Counted from the stretch's first letter, positions 51,341-60,720 are shown. The stretch: DNA of 64,000 nt from JBBRMW01 sp965246845 (GCA_965246845.1 CBDFFR010000012.1:1364001-1428000), one strand, 5' to 3'. The notes: generated by a model not told the origin, from the letters alone. Numbers and translations are program-made.

Positions 51341-51377
51341 TCTATTTCCTGATTACTCCAACTGCTCTGTACAGCCT

Positions 51378-51896
51378 CTAGAAAATATCGCCGCCGAACT
51401 GTGCAAACCGTGCCGACACATCTATGTTGAACACGATCTGCTCAATTTCCCAATTTGCCCACGGGATGTCATCGTTCCACTGCGTTTCGGCTCGAACTGG
51501 AACGCGCAGCCCATCTACCACACCCCATTCCAGTATGCGGTTGCGCCAGCGCCGGCGCTCATCATGTGTTTCATCCTGATAGCGCATCGTTTCAATCTCG
51601 CTTATCAGTCCGGTACTCTCGTCAAAGCGCACTGTAAACGCTTCGGCGTCGTCGAGACCCGGCAGGTAAAGCCGCGCCGTCGTCGCATCGCCTGATTCCC
51701 AACGCACGCGCGTGTCGGTCAATACAATCGACGGGGCCCACGCCAATACCTCTCCCCAGTACCCCTGAATGGCGGCGCGATTAGTATGTGGTGCGTCCTC
51801 TACACGTCCCAGAATTCCCAGATCGAGTATTGCGTGACCTTCCAAATTGCGTTCATGAATACGCAGGAACGGCAGGGTAAACCATGTCGCCTGAAT
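51378..51896 (-). pseudogene. DUF6544-like protein, C-terminal part (split by IS982-like element)
   Basis: Reads DIQATWFTLPFLRIHERNLE, AILDLGILGRVEDAP and GYWGEVLAWAPSIVL, ending FAQFGGDIF. Across the IS and its ATCAT duplication, the frame joins exactly with the N-terminal part at 52893-53201 (SSHYH then DIQATW) to give a 275-residue membrane-anchored protein of the DUF6544/DUF6920 group. Split now, so probably inactive. Confidence 0.8.
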
Positions 51897-51901
51897 ATCA
51901 T

Positions 51902-52892
51902 ACGTCTAATGTGAAATGGAAAAGGTTTGGAGGTCAAAGGCAAAGTCACGGGCAAGCAAGCGCTTGAGAACCAAACAGGTGACTTTGAGGGTGATGCGAG
52001 CGGTCAAGCCAGCTACCGTTTTAGCAAGCAAGCGCTCAAGGTTGCGCCCTGTGTTCTGGAGTTGGTGAAAGACGCCTTCGATGCGTTCACGTAAACTGCC
52101 CAGCGCGGCGTCGAGTAGCGGATGATTTTGTTGGGACTGGTTGGCGCGTTTGGGAGTGAGGACACAGTTGCCGGTTTCATCGGCAATGCTGGCTTGCCAA
52201 TCCGCGCCAAGAAAGCCCTTGTCGGCCAGGATGTCACAGTCGTTGACACGGTACAGAACACTCTCGGCAGCAAGACGTTCGTCGGTGTTGGCAGCCACCA
52301 GGTCGTAGACGACGGGCAGACCGTCGCAGGTACTCAGCAGCACGAGTTTGAAGCCGAAGTAGTGCAGCTTACGCGCCGCACACTGACCATACCCGGCATA
52401 CCCTGCAAAGTCACTATGTGTTTTGGACCGTTTGTAGCCTACCACCGGGACAGGTTTGGTATCCAGCAGCAGGCACTCGCAGGTATACCCACCCAACATC
52501 CCCAACCACGCTTGCCGTAGTGCTTCCACCACCGCTTGTAAGGCTCGCCCGCGTCGATTGTACTGGCTCTGGTCCACCAGCTTAGGAAACAGGTCCAGAT
52601 GGTTGGCACGCATGTATGCCACATACTGCGTTTCGCCCGGATATGGCACAAAATCATGCGCCAGCAGCAATGTCAACAATTCGCTGTCGCTGAACTGCGC
52701 TTTTGCGCCTGTCTTACCCTTTAGCAGATGCCGTCCCTCTGTTTGATACCAGTCGTCTACCAGCACGTACAGCGTGGTCAAAAGCGTTTCCAGGTCTATA
52801 CTTGTCATGGGAATGGGTCCGATTGACTGTAGGGGTACCTTCAATCTTGCGTCCCATTCCCCTTTTCGCCAAATTCATTCCACATCAGACGT
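51902..52892 (-). mobile_element. IS982-family element
   Basis: 991 bp with inverted ends ACGTCTAATGTGAAATG and ACGTCTGATGTGGAATG, flanked by a perfect 5-bp target duplication ATCAT (51897-51901 and 52893-52897). It contains one transposase gene on the minus strand. Confidence 0.9.
51906..52808 (-). CDS. IS982-family transposase
   Basis: 300 residues from ATG 52808 (MTSIDLETLLTTLYVLVDDW), the usual family start. DDE-type residues occur in CECLLLDTKPVPVVGYKRSK, CDILADKGFLGADWQ and LRERIEGVFHQLQN. The gene fills the element and shows no damage, so the IS may still be active. A 12-residue upstream extension from TTG 52844 is less likely. Confidence 0.9.
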   Translation of the reverse strand: MTSIDLETLLTTLYVLVDDWYQTEGRHLLKGKTGAKAQFSDSELLTLLLAHDFVPYPGETQYVAYMRANHLDLFPKLVDQSQYNRRGRALQAVVEALRQAWLGMLGGYTCECLLLDTKPVPVVGYKRSKTHSDFAGYAGYGQCAARKLHYFGFKLVLLSTCDGLPVVYDLVAANTDERLAAESVLYRVNDCDILADKGFLGADWQASIADETGNCVLTPKRANQSQQNHPLLDAALGSLRERIEGVFHQLQNTGRNLERLLAKTVAGLTARITLKVTCLVLKRLLARDFAFDLQTFSISH

Positions 52893-53201
52893 ATCATGGT
52901 AATGACTGCTACGCATAGCATCGTAATAGAATCGGAATCTCGTAGGCATCGGCAGCCCGGTCGGGGCAAGACGCGCTCGACCCAGCACCATGGCCGATTT
53001 CATTTCAGGTACGGCATCACCAAATAAAGCGCGTGCGAAGCGCAGCACAGGCATCGGCAGATCGGGTAACAGCGCAGTCAGGCGTGGGGAAGCGCCGGGA
53101 GCCACAGTTGAGAAACTTTTAGCTTTGACCTGCAAGCCGATCCAGCCGCCAGTGAGCAGCAAGATGATAAAAGATACAATGATACGGATGAGCCTACGCA
53201 T
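52893..53201 (-). pseudogene. DUF6544-like protein, N-terminal part
   Basis: Begins with a membrane anchor (LIRIIVSFIILLLTGGWIGL) and the conserved LPDLPMPVLRFARALFGDAV and GRARLAPTGLPMPTRFRFYY. Interrupted after SSHYHD by the IS982-like element; the C-terminal part is at 51378-51896. Confidence 0.8.
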
Positions 53202-53303
53202 AGGAACCTTTCACATTGATACGAAGTTGCCTTTGGCTCGAAATTTATTTGTCCGCGCTAACTCCAACGATTGACCATCTATCTTCTTTTCTGGCAGGAC
53301 AAG

Positions 53304-53756
53304 TCATGCTAACTTCGGACGCTTTGATCTATAACTTTCACGCACCCGCTGATTGAGAGTCAAAAGCAGGATTGCAACTCCCCAAACAAAATATAGAATG
53401 TGCAAAAAACTGACTGAGCCAAACATGATCACCTGAACGCAAATCCATATGATCAAAATAGCGCCCGCCACGAGAGAGGCTGTCCAGCCCCAATACATAT
53501 TCTTGAACGGATTGAGCAAGTCCGGCCATGTCCACGACGGTCGTGCGAACAAGCTGTAAGCTACTACGACTGGATATACTCCTACGAAGGTAAGAAGCAG
53601 CAGCCCCGGCACTAGGAAAGTGGCGAAAGGTGTATTTTTGAGCATAGAAAGCGGCATTTGCATTAGTCGACCGTTGGGAGCAATGACGAGCAATCGGGCG
53701 CTAATTACCGCTCCCAGTCCCAGTAGAAACTGCAAAACTATCAACACCCGAAACAT
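53304..53756 (-). CDS. four-helix membrane protein
   Basis: 150 residues from ATG 53756 (MFRVLIVLQFLLGLGAVISA); the longer frame upstream is not supported. Four hydrophobic segments span most of the chain (FLVPGLLLLTFVGVYPVVVA; SLVAGAILIIWICVQVIMFG; LHILYFVWGVAILLLTL). No family is recognised. It lies between DoxX-region genes and the split DUF6544 gene on the same strand, so probably in the same transcription unit. Confidence 0.65.
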   Translation of the reverse strand: MFRVLIVLQFLLGLGAVISARLLVIAPNGRLMQMPLSMLKNTPFATFLVPGLLLLTFVGVYPVVVAYSLFARPSWTWPDLLNPFKNMYWGWTASLVAGAILIIWICVQVIMFGSVSFLHILYFVWGVAILLLTLNQRVRESYRSKRPKLA

Positions 53757-53782
53757 TGAATCCCGTTGCGTAAAATTGTCTT

Positions 53783-54016
53783 TCACGCAGCTTCTAAGTC
53801 CGTACCAGAGGCCAAGACTGGTACATTGGAACCTACTGGATGCCAGGCGCAAGCACGACCCTCATAATCCGGGAAGCGATCATGCGCGTTCAGGTCGCAA
53901 ACAATCTTTTCGCCTATGGTTCCATCCGTGTTCAGGTCAATACCGGCAAGTTCATACTGTCCCGTCAGAGGCACGCTCTGTCCGCTTTGGTATGCCACAC
54001 TCGCTGAGTTGTTCAT
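53783..54016 (-). CDS. small hypothetical protein
   Basis: 77 residues, start MNNSASVAYQSGQSVPLTG with GGGAGG upstream. TGQYELAGIDLNTDGTIGEK and VCDLNAHDRFPDYEGRACAW suggest a small soluble beta-rich protein. A related pattern appears in YjzC-like proteins, but this is not certain. 27 bp from the next gene on the same strand. Confidence 0.6.
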   Translation of the reverse strand: MNNSASVAYQSGQSVPLTGQYELAGIDLNTDGTIGEKIVCDLNAHDRFPDYEGRACAWHPVGSNVPVLASGTDLEAA

Positions 54017-54111
54017 CAATTAGACCCCTCCCTTAAGTATTGGTTGCATTTGCTCGCATAGTAAAAAGCCAGTGGTTCCCCACTGGCGTGTATGCGAATG
54101 TGTATCCTGAC

Positions 54112-54717
54112 TTAAACGTTATCTACGGCGGGCCGCGTCAGGTTGACAGGAGGTGCATCTTTCCAGCCAGTGCGCCACGGAGTACCGAGGCGAGGGAGTA
54201 CGAACCGATCCAGTCCGTAGTAACCCGCCGTTTTCCAGGCGAGTATCAGCAGGATTGCAACGGCGAAGAGCAGACCATTCGTGCTGGCCGTACCCGCCAT
54301 GACAAAACTCCAGTTCATGAAACCGCCGACGAACGCTGCAATTCCAACGAACAGCCCAACTATCAGGGCAATCCCGACCAGCGTTTCACCAACGGCGACG
54401 AATTTGGCAAACCACACGTAGGATCCACTATCGAGTAGTCCTTGAATGAAATTGCGATACCAATCGAATGCGATGGGTGTTTTACCAGTCGGACTTACCG
54501 CGACGGCATTGGTTAGAAACCCCTTCAACGCGACCCCCGTCTGGGTCCAGTCAGGATTGCTCAGTTTTCCCAGCCCGGAACTTAGCCACACCCAACCAAG
54601 CAGGACACGCGCTACTAACCAGACCACGGCGAACCGGGTGTCTTCAAAGAGTAGGCGTGCAATGGGCGGATTCGAGATGATCCGACCTTTTGTGTCTCGT
54701 ACAACATGCTCGTTCAT
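54112..54717 (-). CDS. DoxX-family membrane protein
   Basis: 201 residues from ATG 54717 (MNEHVVRDTKGRII), after AGAGG. It has VARVLLGWVWLSSGLGKLSN, FAKFVAVGETLVGIALIVGL and GGFMNWSFVMAGTASTNGLL, the conserved features of DoxX/DoxD proteins with about four membrane spans. The family includes the small subunit of thiosulfate:quinone oxidoreductase, but most members have no defined partner. The repeat CTTTGGATGGATTA lies 180 bp upstream. Confidence 0.8.
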   Translation of the reverse strand: MNEHVVRDTKGRIISNPPIARLLFEDTRFAVVWLVARVLLGWVWLSSGLGKLSNPDWTQTGVALKGFLTNAVAVSPTGKTPIAFDWYRNFIQGLLDSGSYVWFAKFVAVGETLVGIALIVGLFVGIAAFVGGFMNWSFVMAGTASTNGLLFAVAILLILAWKTAGYYGLDRFVLPRLGTPWRTGWKDAPPVNLTRPAVDNV

Positions 54718-54894
54718 GAGTTTGCCTCTTATCTCTAAAACTGCTTTGAGTTGGCGTTTTACCCCGTTTGGGACGGTGATAGTCATCATGCTCGTTCATT
54801 GGATGACAATTTTGTGGGTGTTTAATGCTAGTCTGCAGTCAACAGAAACTGCACCAACAACAGTATAGTGCCGAAGTTTTGTGGCAACCTCCGG

Positions 54895-54924
54895 CTTTGG
54901 ATGGATTAATCAGTCATCCTTTGG
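54895..54924. promoter_or_regulatory. candidate operator upstream of doxX-like gene
   Basis: CTTTGGATGGATTA, then 7 variable bases and CATCCTTTGG. A closely matching 29-bp sequence lies at 60978-61006, upstream of the uspA-like gene that heads the same minus-strand gene run. Confidence 0.45.
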
Positions 54925-54975
54925 CATGATCTTTGGCTGAAGAGAGGCTTTCAGAAATTCGGAAAGATTATCGAT

Positions 54976-55731
54976 TTATTGCGCAACGTAGCCGCCATCC
55001 ACCAGATAAGCACTACCCGTCACAAATGATGCACCTTCGGAACAGAGCCACAACACTAAATCAGCAACCTCTTCCGGTTTGCCCATACGCTTCATCGGGT
55101 GCAAGCTCGCAATCGCGTTATATGCGTCAGTGCCTTCGGTGATACCAGCATTTGCCAGCAATGGGGTGTAGATAAATGCCGGGCAAATGGCGTTTATGCG
55201 GATATTCTGCGCAGCATATTCGATAGCTGCTGTCTTCGTCAGCCCCAGCACGCCATGTTTGGCGGCTACGTAAGCCGGGGAGTTGGCGAATCCGACCCAA
55301 CCCAGAATGGAAGCCATGTTGACAATCACACCGCCACCTTGTCTCGTCATCTGCTCTAGCTCGTATTTCATGGACAGCCAGACACCAGTGAGATTAATGC
55401 TGATCACATGGTTCCAGTCCTCTTCGGTATAGTCGCCAGTCCTGGCGGCTGTTCCACCGATCCCTGCGTTGTTCACGGCGAAATCCAGCCGTCCAAAGGT
55501 CTCCACAGTCGTTCTGACGAGCGCTTGAATATCGGCGGATTTTGACACATCAGTCTTGACGAAAATGGCCTCCCCACCAGCCTTCCTGATGCCCGCAACT
55601 ACGTTCATACCGTCTTCAACATCGGCGATTACGACTTTCGCGCTAACCGCTGCAAATGCCTGTGCGGTTGCCAGCCCAATGCCTGAGCTTCCACCCGTGA
55701 CAACTGCCACTTTTCCTGAGAGACCGTTCAT
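54976..55731 (-). CDS. short-chain dehydrogenase/reductase
   Basis: 251 residues. Classical SDR features: KVAVVTGGSSGIGLATAQAF (NAD(P) site), DFAVNNAGIGGTA, catalytic Ser-Tyr-Lys in VNMASILGWVGFANSPAYVA + AKHGVLGLTKTA, and GSAYLVDGGYVAQ at the end. The acidic residue after the second strand (VIADVEDG) suggests NAD preference. The substrate is not known. Confidence 0.9.
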   Translation of the reverse strand: MNGLSGKVAVVTGGSSGIGLATAQAFAAVSAKVVIADVEDGMNVVAGIRKAGGEAIFVKTDVSKSADIQALVRTTVETFGRLDFAVNNAGIGGTAARTGDYTEEDWNHVISINLTGVWLSMKYELEQMTRQGGGVIVNMASILGWVGFANSPAYVAAKHGVLGLTKTAAIEYAAQNIRINAICPAFIYTPLLANAGITEGTDAYNAIASLHPMKRMGKPEEVADLVLWLCSEGASFVTGSAYLVDGGYVAQ

Positions 55732-55848
55732 CGCTCACTTCCTACTGAATTCATAGAAACTGGTCATGAGAATTCACCATCCGGCCCGACCTTCTGCCAA
55801 AGCCATCTACACCACTGAAAACATGGCAGGTGTGGACTCGGTGATTGT

Positions 55849-57009
55849 CTACAACAGAACTTCTTTAACAGACCGCCGGGGGCTGGGAAGCGATGGCCGC
55901 GTTGCATAACCCAGACGAAACGGCATGATGCCCTGCCAGTCATCACTCCCTGTCAGGTCGCGTAACGCCCGCCCGAAGACAGGGTCAATTCCGCGTTGCC
56001 GTTCCCGATCCGCACGTTCACACATTTGGTTGAGCGGCTGCACGGCGACTTCATGCAGGGTTGCCCACAGGTGCATCCGCTGCCACAAGCGACCGCAGGT
56101 CATGCGTTGCTTGTTGTCGTTCTGGTCACGGACTGTAATCAGGCCGAATGCGGCGGCTGTTGCTACATAGTTGTCACGGACGTTCTGCACGAAAGTAGCA
56201 TCGTTCTGCTGGCGTGAGCCATCAGGTAGCACTTTGGCGGCAAGGTCCGTCAGGCCGTCAAATGATTGTGCATCAATCGTTATACCATCAGCGTGAGCCT
56301 GCACATCAGACCAAACCTGACGCCACCAGTGGTTGCTATCGATGCTTTGTTGTTCGTCGGCGATCAGTGCCTCGGCAGCAGCTATCGCGTACTTGCCAAA
56401 TTTGTCTCGTGCTACCGGGTCACCGTACCAAAACACTTGCACATCAGCATCGTTAGAAAGTGCAGCGAGTGAATCGAGAATATCACGCCCGACGGCCTTG
56501 GTGACATCATATGGGCTTCGATTGGTGTGACGGTTTGGAATAGCGTTGTACAGTTCAGAAACCTGAGCCTGAGCGGGCGTTAAGGTTAAATGAGCAACAT
56601 GATCCGGGTATGTATCATCAGGCATCAGGCTGGCTTGGACAGTAAACCCTTCAGCCTGTGCCGCGAGTGCCATATTCTCCACTGCACAGCCTAACCCGAT
56701 GTGCATCTCACGCCGCAAGGGATCGATGACCCCGATCTGACGGCTGTAATCGGCATAAAGGTTAATTGCCTGCTCACTGATCCGAAAATACCAGGGTTGT
56801 GCGTTGTGTGGATTAGCGGCCAGGATACCCGCACTCACAATGCGTTCGGAGGCGGTCCCGGCGTCACGCCAATGCTGCCACGGCGCATAGGCAACTCCCT
56901 GCCCGGCACTAAACACACCCTGAGCTACTGTGCGGTATACGGTTCCGCCGACAACGGCAACAATGACTGCCCCGCTCGTCTTCAAGAAAGTTCGTCGATT
57001 GATGTTCAT
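55849..57009 (-). CDS. Tat-exported nitroreductase-fold (Acg-like) protein
   Basis: 386 residues. Tat signal NRRTFLKTSGAVIVAVVGGT. The mature protein has SAGILAANPHNAQPWYFRIS and MHIGLGCAVENMALAAQAEG, the paired FMN-nitroreductase halves of Acg-type proteins, and NRHTNRSPYD. Mycobacterial Acg binds FMN without reducing nitro compounds and is induced by hypoxia. A similar role is possible given the UspA and DDN-like neighbours, but it is inference. Confidence 0.78.
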   Translation of the reverse strand: MNINRRTFLKTSGAVIVAVVGGTVYRTVAQGVFSAGQGVAYAPWQHWRDAGTASERIVSAGILAANPHNAQPWYFRISEQAINLYADYSRQIGVIDPLRREMHIGLGCAVENMALAAQAEGFTVQASLMPDDTYPDHVAHLTLTPAQAQVSELYNAIPNRHTNRSPYDVTKAVGRDILDSLAALSNDADVQVFWYGDPVARDKFGKYAIAAAEALIADEQQSIDSNHWWRQVWSDVQAHADGITIDAQSFDGLTDLAAKVLPDGSRQQNDATFVQNVRDNYVATAAAFGLITVRDQNDNKQRMTCGRLWQRMHLWATLHEVAVQPLNQMCERADRERQRGIDPVFGRALRDLTGSDDWQGIMPFRLGYATRPSLPSPRRSVKEVLL

Positions 57010-57028
57010 CAGGTGAGTTCCTTATCAG

Positions 57029-57505
57029 TCAGGTTGCCAATTCGGTTTGAACGATATGAAAGACCGGGTAGTCCGCCGCGATCTTTTCAAATTTGACCAG
57101 TGGCGCATCCTTGTCCACCGGCATATGGGGCCGCGCTCCCGGTGCGCGCTTCAGGTATGCCTTCAAAATCGGTGCGCGTTGATCAGTCGAAACCTCGTCA
57201 AGCTGAACCGCCTTACGTCGACCGCTGCGTATGGCCGCTTTTCCACCTGCTGCCCGCACATTGAGAACCCACTGGGCATTCTGACCGAGCATTGATATCA
57301 GGTATTGTTCGCTATCAACAATAGCGATAACCACCGGCAGCAAAACGATCCGCCCTGATTTTCGCCCGATCACTTCCAATGTCACCATGTAGTTGGGCGC
57401 GATACCCAGTGACCCCATAAATGCCGATACGTTGTTCATGATACTTGCCAGCCAGTTGGGATGCTGCCCGCGATACATCCATCGGAGGAAGCTATTGTTT
57501 TTCAT
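57029..57505 (-). CDS. deazaflavin (F420)-dependent nitroreductase-like protein
   Basis: 158 residues of the DUF385 type: YMVTLEVIGRKSGRIVLLPV, LISMLGQNAQWVLNVRAAGG and LKRAPGARPHMPVDKDAPL. Related to the protein at 50906. The gene ends 19 bp before the start of the nitroreductase-like gene on the same strand, so the two are probably co-transcribed. Confidence 0.82.
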   Translation of the reverse strand: MKNNSFLRWMYRGQHPNWLASIMNNVSAFMGSLGIAPNYMVTLEVIGRKSGRIVLLPVVIAIVDSEQYLISMLGQNAQWVLNVRAAGGKAAIRSGRRKAVQLDEVSTDQRAPILKAYLKRAPGARPHMPVDKDAPLVKFEKIAADYPVFHIVQTELAT

Positions 57506-57621
57506 CTGTGTTTCAATCCCTTTCGTTCGTTTTATTGATAGACATGATTGTTTTTCCTTTCAGAATTGAGGCGAATTTGATAAGCCGGCTACGATTGTCA
57601 ACTGTCGTGATCTGGAACGTA

Positions 57622-57924
57622 TCACCCCGCGAGGAGCCGGAAAATAACCAGCAGCAAGCCAACCAATGCCAGGCCGCCGCAAACAAGCGGGATCAGTCGA
57701 GCGAGTCGCTCCGGCAAAAACATGTCCGCGACGAAATCGTTTCCTGTCGCATCACCCAAACGCCGTGCGATCTTGGTGAGCGGACAGCGCGTGCCATTTG
57801 CCACAAAGACAACAATTTCCGCTAGCACAAGGCTCACGGCGATCAGCAATCCGGTTCCACCCACATTGAATAGGCCGCTGTAGAGAATGTAGACTATTGC
57901 CGCGCTCTCTACGAGAAACACCAA
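57622..57924 (-). CDS. small membrane protein
   Basis: 100 residues with three hydrophobic segments (VFLVESAAIVYILYSGLFNV; GLLIAVSLVLAEIVVFVANG; LARLIPLVCGGLALVGLLLVI) and a cytoplasmic CPLTKIARRLGDATGNDFVA. The frame is open back to a TGA at 57984 and reads plausibly there too (LLFRIKLLHTL), so the real start may be an upstream TTG or CTG. Unknown function. Confidence 0.6.
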   Translation of the reverse strand: MVFLVESAAIVYILYSGLFNVGGTGLLIAVSLVLAEIVVFVANGTRCPLTKIARRLGDATGNDFVADMFLPERLARLIPLVCGGLALVGLLLVIFRLLAG

Positions 57925-57983
57925 CGTATGAAGCAGCTTGATCCGGAATAATAGGGGTGAGCAAACACCTTGTTGTTTCTGTC

Positions 57984-58061
57984 ACTTTATCAACGCTGTT
58001 GGCAAGGTCTGTGCCAGTACACTCATGACCAGACCATAGGCACGACGCAATTGTGTCATCT
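57984..58061 (-). CDS. 25-residue small ORF
   Basis: MTQLRRAYGLVMSVLAQTLP and five more residues, with GGAGG 11 nt before ATG 58061. It is in the same frame as the membrane protein at 57622, so it is either a separate small gene or the N-terminus of that gene ended early by TGA. It follows the cytochrome gene by 19 bp. Confidence 0.4.
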
Positions 58062-58080
58062 CCACGATGTCCTCCCTTGC

Positions 58081-58944
58081 CTACTTCAGCGTCAACAAGT
58101 AGGCAACCAGATCGTCTATCTGCCCGTTGTTCAGCGTCTGCCCGTAGGTTTGCAGCATGACCCCCGGCGTGAAGCCCTTCACGACGTAAGCGTTCGGTTG
58201 ACGGATAGACTCGTGCAAGTAGTCCGTCGCGCTCATGCCTGGTTTACGGGTAGTCGCTCGCGACGCGACTCCTTTGAGTGATGGACCGGAGATCGTCATG
58301 CCTTGCGTGGTATCGTGACAGCCCGCGCACCCTGCCGATCCATTAAAAAGTGTCTTGCCGCGCGTGAGATCGCCCGTCAATGCACTGGAAACTGCTTTGG
58401 TTGTGGTAGGTGGCAGTGTTGGCGCTCCGACGGGTTTCAGGACCGTTGCAGTGGCCGATAGGGTTGGGCTGGCAACCACTCGTGTTGCTGGTGGAGCCTG
58501 CGTATTTACCTGCGCGATCTGCGTTGTTGCAGGGTTTACCTGGCTATTTTGGCCTGACGACGGCGTACCAGTCGGCGTACCAAACATTTCCCATAACAGG
58601 ACAAACCCGCTTTCGGTCGGGATCGATCCACTATTTACCGGTACGGATTGCGTCGGCATAATCATCCCGTCGTGTCCACTCGCTACAGTTGGTTTAACGA
58701 CAGGCAATTCAGTCGGCGACATATCTGGTACCCGCGTCGTCCTGACCATCGGTGGAAAGACAGGTGTCATTGAGAGTTCAGTTGGCGGCAGCGCTGGTAC
58801 AAGCCCGGCCTGCACAGTTGCCGGAACGATAGTTGGCGCGCTCCGTACGTTCTGCATGATCACATTGCCCGATGTCCCACAACCCGCCACAAGAAAAAGC
58901 GCGGCAAAGGCAAGTTTGCTCTTGAACAAGATCATCCAATTCAT
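58081..58944 (-). CDS. cytochrome c lipoprotein
   Basis: 287 residues. Signal with lipobox FLVAGCG, so a lipid-anchored exported protein. A long Thr/Pro/Val-rich linker (to about residue 190) leads to one cytochrome c domain: LFNGSAGCAGCHDTTQGMTI carries CxxCH, and GFTPGVMLQTYG supplies the axial Met. The C-terminal NNGQIDDLVAYLLTLK is typical. It lies 10 bp from the multicopper oxidase gene and probably passes electrons to or from it. Confidence 0.88.
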   Translation of the reverse strand: MNWMILFKSKLAFAALFLVAGCGTSGNVIMQNVRSAPTIVPATVQAGLVPALPPTELSMTPVFPPMVRTTRVPDMSPTELPVVKPTVASGHDGMIMPTQSVPVNSGSIPTESGFVLLWEMFGTPTGTPSSGQNSQVNPATTQIAQVNTQAPPATRVVASPTLSATATVLKPVGAPTLPPTTTKAVSSALTGDLTRGKTLFNGSAGCAGCHDTTQGMTISGPSLKGVASRATTRKPGMSATDYLHESIRQPNAYVVKGFTPGVMLQTYGQTLNNGQIDDLVAYLLTLK

Positions 58945-58954
58945 GATGTCAGGC

Positions 58955-59974
58955 TCACTTGATCACCAACGCCGTCACCATGCCGAACATCCCCGTCGGT
59001 CCTTCGGCGTGGGAGAGGATATGGCAGTGATAGGCCCAGATGCCTGGCTCCTCACAATCCACAATCACGTCGTACCGTTCACCGGGAGCGATATTGACGG
59101 TATCTGCAAGGTAGGGCGTAGGCAGCATTGCGCCGTCTTTGGCGATGACTTGTTGATACATGCCGTGCAGGTGCATCGGGTGGATCATCAACCCTTCATT
59201 GTAGTAACGGACGCGGATGCGGTCGCCTTTTTTGGCAATTATCGGCTGTGTGGTCGGCCAACCGCGCCCGTTGATGCTTAACCCAATGCCTGTGTCGTTG
59301 AGTACCATCACGTAATCAGCATCAATGCGCGGCTCTCCCTCGCGCTTGAGCGGGTCGATAATGAACGCGCCGAGTAGACCGCGTGTGACCTGTTCGGTGC
59401 TGTTATGGTGTGCGTGGTACATATGCGACCCGGAGTTCTTCGCCACAAATTCATAGGTATAGGTCGCGCCTGGCTTGATCACAGGTTGCGTGATGAACGG
59501 CACACCGTCCATACTGTTCGGCGTATGAATACCGTGCCAATGGATGGCTGTGCTTTGTTTCATTTGATTCGTCACAATGATACGAACTTTATCCCCTTGG
59601 GTCACGCGGATGATTTCGCCGGGGACGCGCCCGTTGTACATCATTGCATCGACTTCCAAATCCGGTTGTGTCTGCCACTTGCCTTCGGTACAGGTCACCT
59701 TAAATACTTTTGTATCGGCTTCCAGCGTGAAGGGCATGAGTACGCCCCAGAAATCTTTATCCTTGCCAATGTTGGCGACGAACTGCTTGACGCCCGCTTC
59801 GTGCATGACGTCCATTTCGTCGTTCGTCATCTCTTGCACGACGGGATGAAGGGTCGGCCCGTCCAGTGCTGTGAGGTTCGTATTTCGACCTCCCAAAGCA
59901 CCTATTCCAAATCCGGCGGCGATGGTGCTACCGAATTTGAAGAAATTTCGGCGGTTCAATGGCAATTTACTCAT
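58955..59974 (-). CDS. Tat-exported two-domain multicopper oxidase
   Basis: 339 residues. Tat signal NRRNFFKFGSTIAAGFGIGA. All four copper motifs of laccase-type enzymes are present: HWHGIHTPN, HMYHAHHNS, HPMHLHGM and YHCHILSHAEGPTGMFGM. Length and two-domain layout match small laccases, which form trimers. They oxidise organic substrates or metals and reduce oxygen to water. The cytochrome c lipoprotein gene next to it suggests respiratory coupling. Start ATG overlaps the upstream gene by 8 bp. Confidence 0.9.
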   Translation of the reverse strand: MSKLPLNRRNFFKFGSTIAAGFGIGALGGRNTNLTALDGPTLHPVVQEMTNDEMDVMHEAGVKQFVANIGKDKDFWGVLMPFTLEADTKVFKVTCTEGKWQTQPDLEVDAMMYNGRVPGEIIRVTQGDKVRIIVTNQMKQSTAIHWHGIHTPNSMDGVPFITQPVIKPGATYTYEFVAKNSGSHMYHAHHNSTEQVTRGLLGAFIIDPLKREGEPRIDADYVMVLNDTGIGLSINGRGWPTTQPIIAKKGDRIRVRYYNEGLMIHPMHLHGMYQQVIAKDGAMLPTPYLADTVNIAPGERYDVIVDCEEPGIWAYHCHILSHAEGPTGMFGMVTALVIK

Positions 59975-60203
59975 GGTTGCTGTAGTCCTTTGAGGCGACT
60001 TGAGAGGCCGTTAGCGGGGTGTGCCCAGGAATGGACGCATGATTTCGATCCGGATTGCGGTAGCCAGCTATCTGCCGCATATAGATGAACAGGAGCGCGG
60101 CAACAAACAGGAGGCTGTACGTGTTAGCTGACACCGTGACGATGATGTTGAGGTTGGTGACTCTGCCGCCTGTTTGTGCATCCACCCGGAACTTGTTGAT
60201 CAT
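59967..60203 (-). CDS. small single-span membrane protein
   Basis: 78 residues with one membrane segment (TYSLLFVAALLFIYMRQIAG), overlapping the multicopper oxidase start. It might anchor or assist the oxidase or cytochrome. No family recognised. Confidence 0.6.
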   Translation of the reverse strand: MINKFRVDAQTGGRVTNLNIIVTVSANTYSLLFVAALLFIYMRQIAGYRNPDRNHASIPGHTPLTASQVASKDYSNHE

Positions 60204-60240
60204 CTGTTCGTCCTGTAACAGCGCTTGCGTTTGACGCCTG

Positions 60241-60720
60241 TTATTCGTCGCGCTGACCGGGAACGATCATCACCGGAATCGGCGATTGGCGGGTAACTTC
60301 CTCGGCAACGCTGCCTGTGATATGCGAAGTGGCAGCGGACTTTTGGTAGGAAGCGATGACGATTACGTCATTCAGTTTGGCTGCTTCCAGAATGGCGTCG
60401 ATAATATTCCCCTCGCGGATGCTGACCCGCACTTCATATTCAGCCGCTTCGAGCCATTCCTTGACCTGATTGAGATATTCTTCGCGGGCGTCTGCTGCGC
60501 GCGGGTCTTTCACTCCGGCAATGGGAGGCCAGCCGATTGATCCGTCATGACCAGCAGCCACACTGCGCGACAGGGCATTCACCTCACTTGCGGCGTCTTC
60601 AGCCTCTACAGAAAGCAATTGGATTGCTGCGCCGGGTGCAGCAATGTTTGGCAATTGTCCGAGTGCCTGCTCGGAAAGTTTCGAGCCATCAAGCGGAATG
60701 AGAATGTGTCGATATGCCAT
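60241..60720 (-). CDS. universal stress protein (UspA family)
   Basis: 159 residues. RHILIPLDGSKLSEQALGQL and the C-terminal ATP-loop region (VIVIASYQKSAATSHITGSV, EEVTRQSPIPVMIVPG) define the family. The usual G-x2-G-x9-G-S/T is altered (YQKSAATSHITGS), so ATP binding may be weak. It heads the minus-strand redox run, 37 bp from the small membrane protein. The candidate operator at 60978 lies 260 bp upstream; the rest of 60721-61057 holds no gene. Confidence 0.85.
   Translation of the reverse strand: MAYRHILIPLDGSKLSEQALGQLPNIAAPGAAIQLLSVEAEDAASEVNALSRSVAAGHDGSIGWPPIAGVKDPRAADAREEYLNQVKEWLEAAEYEVRVSIREGNIIDAILEAAKLNDVIVIASYQKSAATSHITGSVAEEVTRQSPIPVMIVPGQRDE

Noticed and set aside
58355..59281. 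A 308-codon plus-strand open frame across the cytochrome c and multicopper oxidase genes
   Set aside because: It crosses two well-supported minus-strand genes and shows no recognisable domain.
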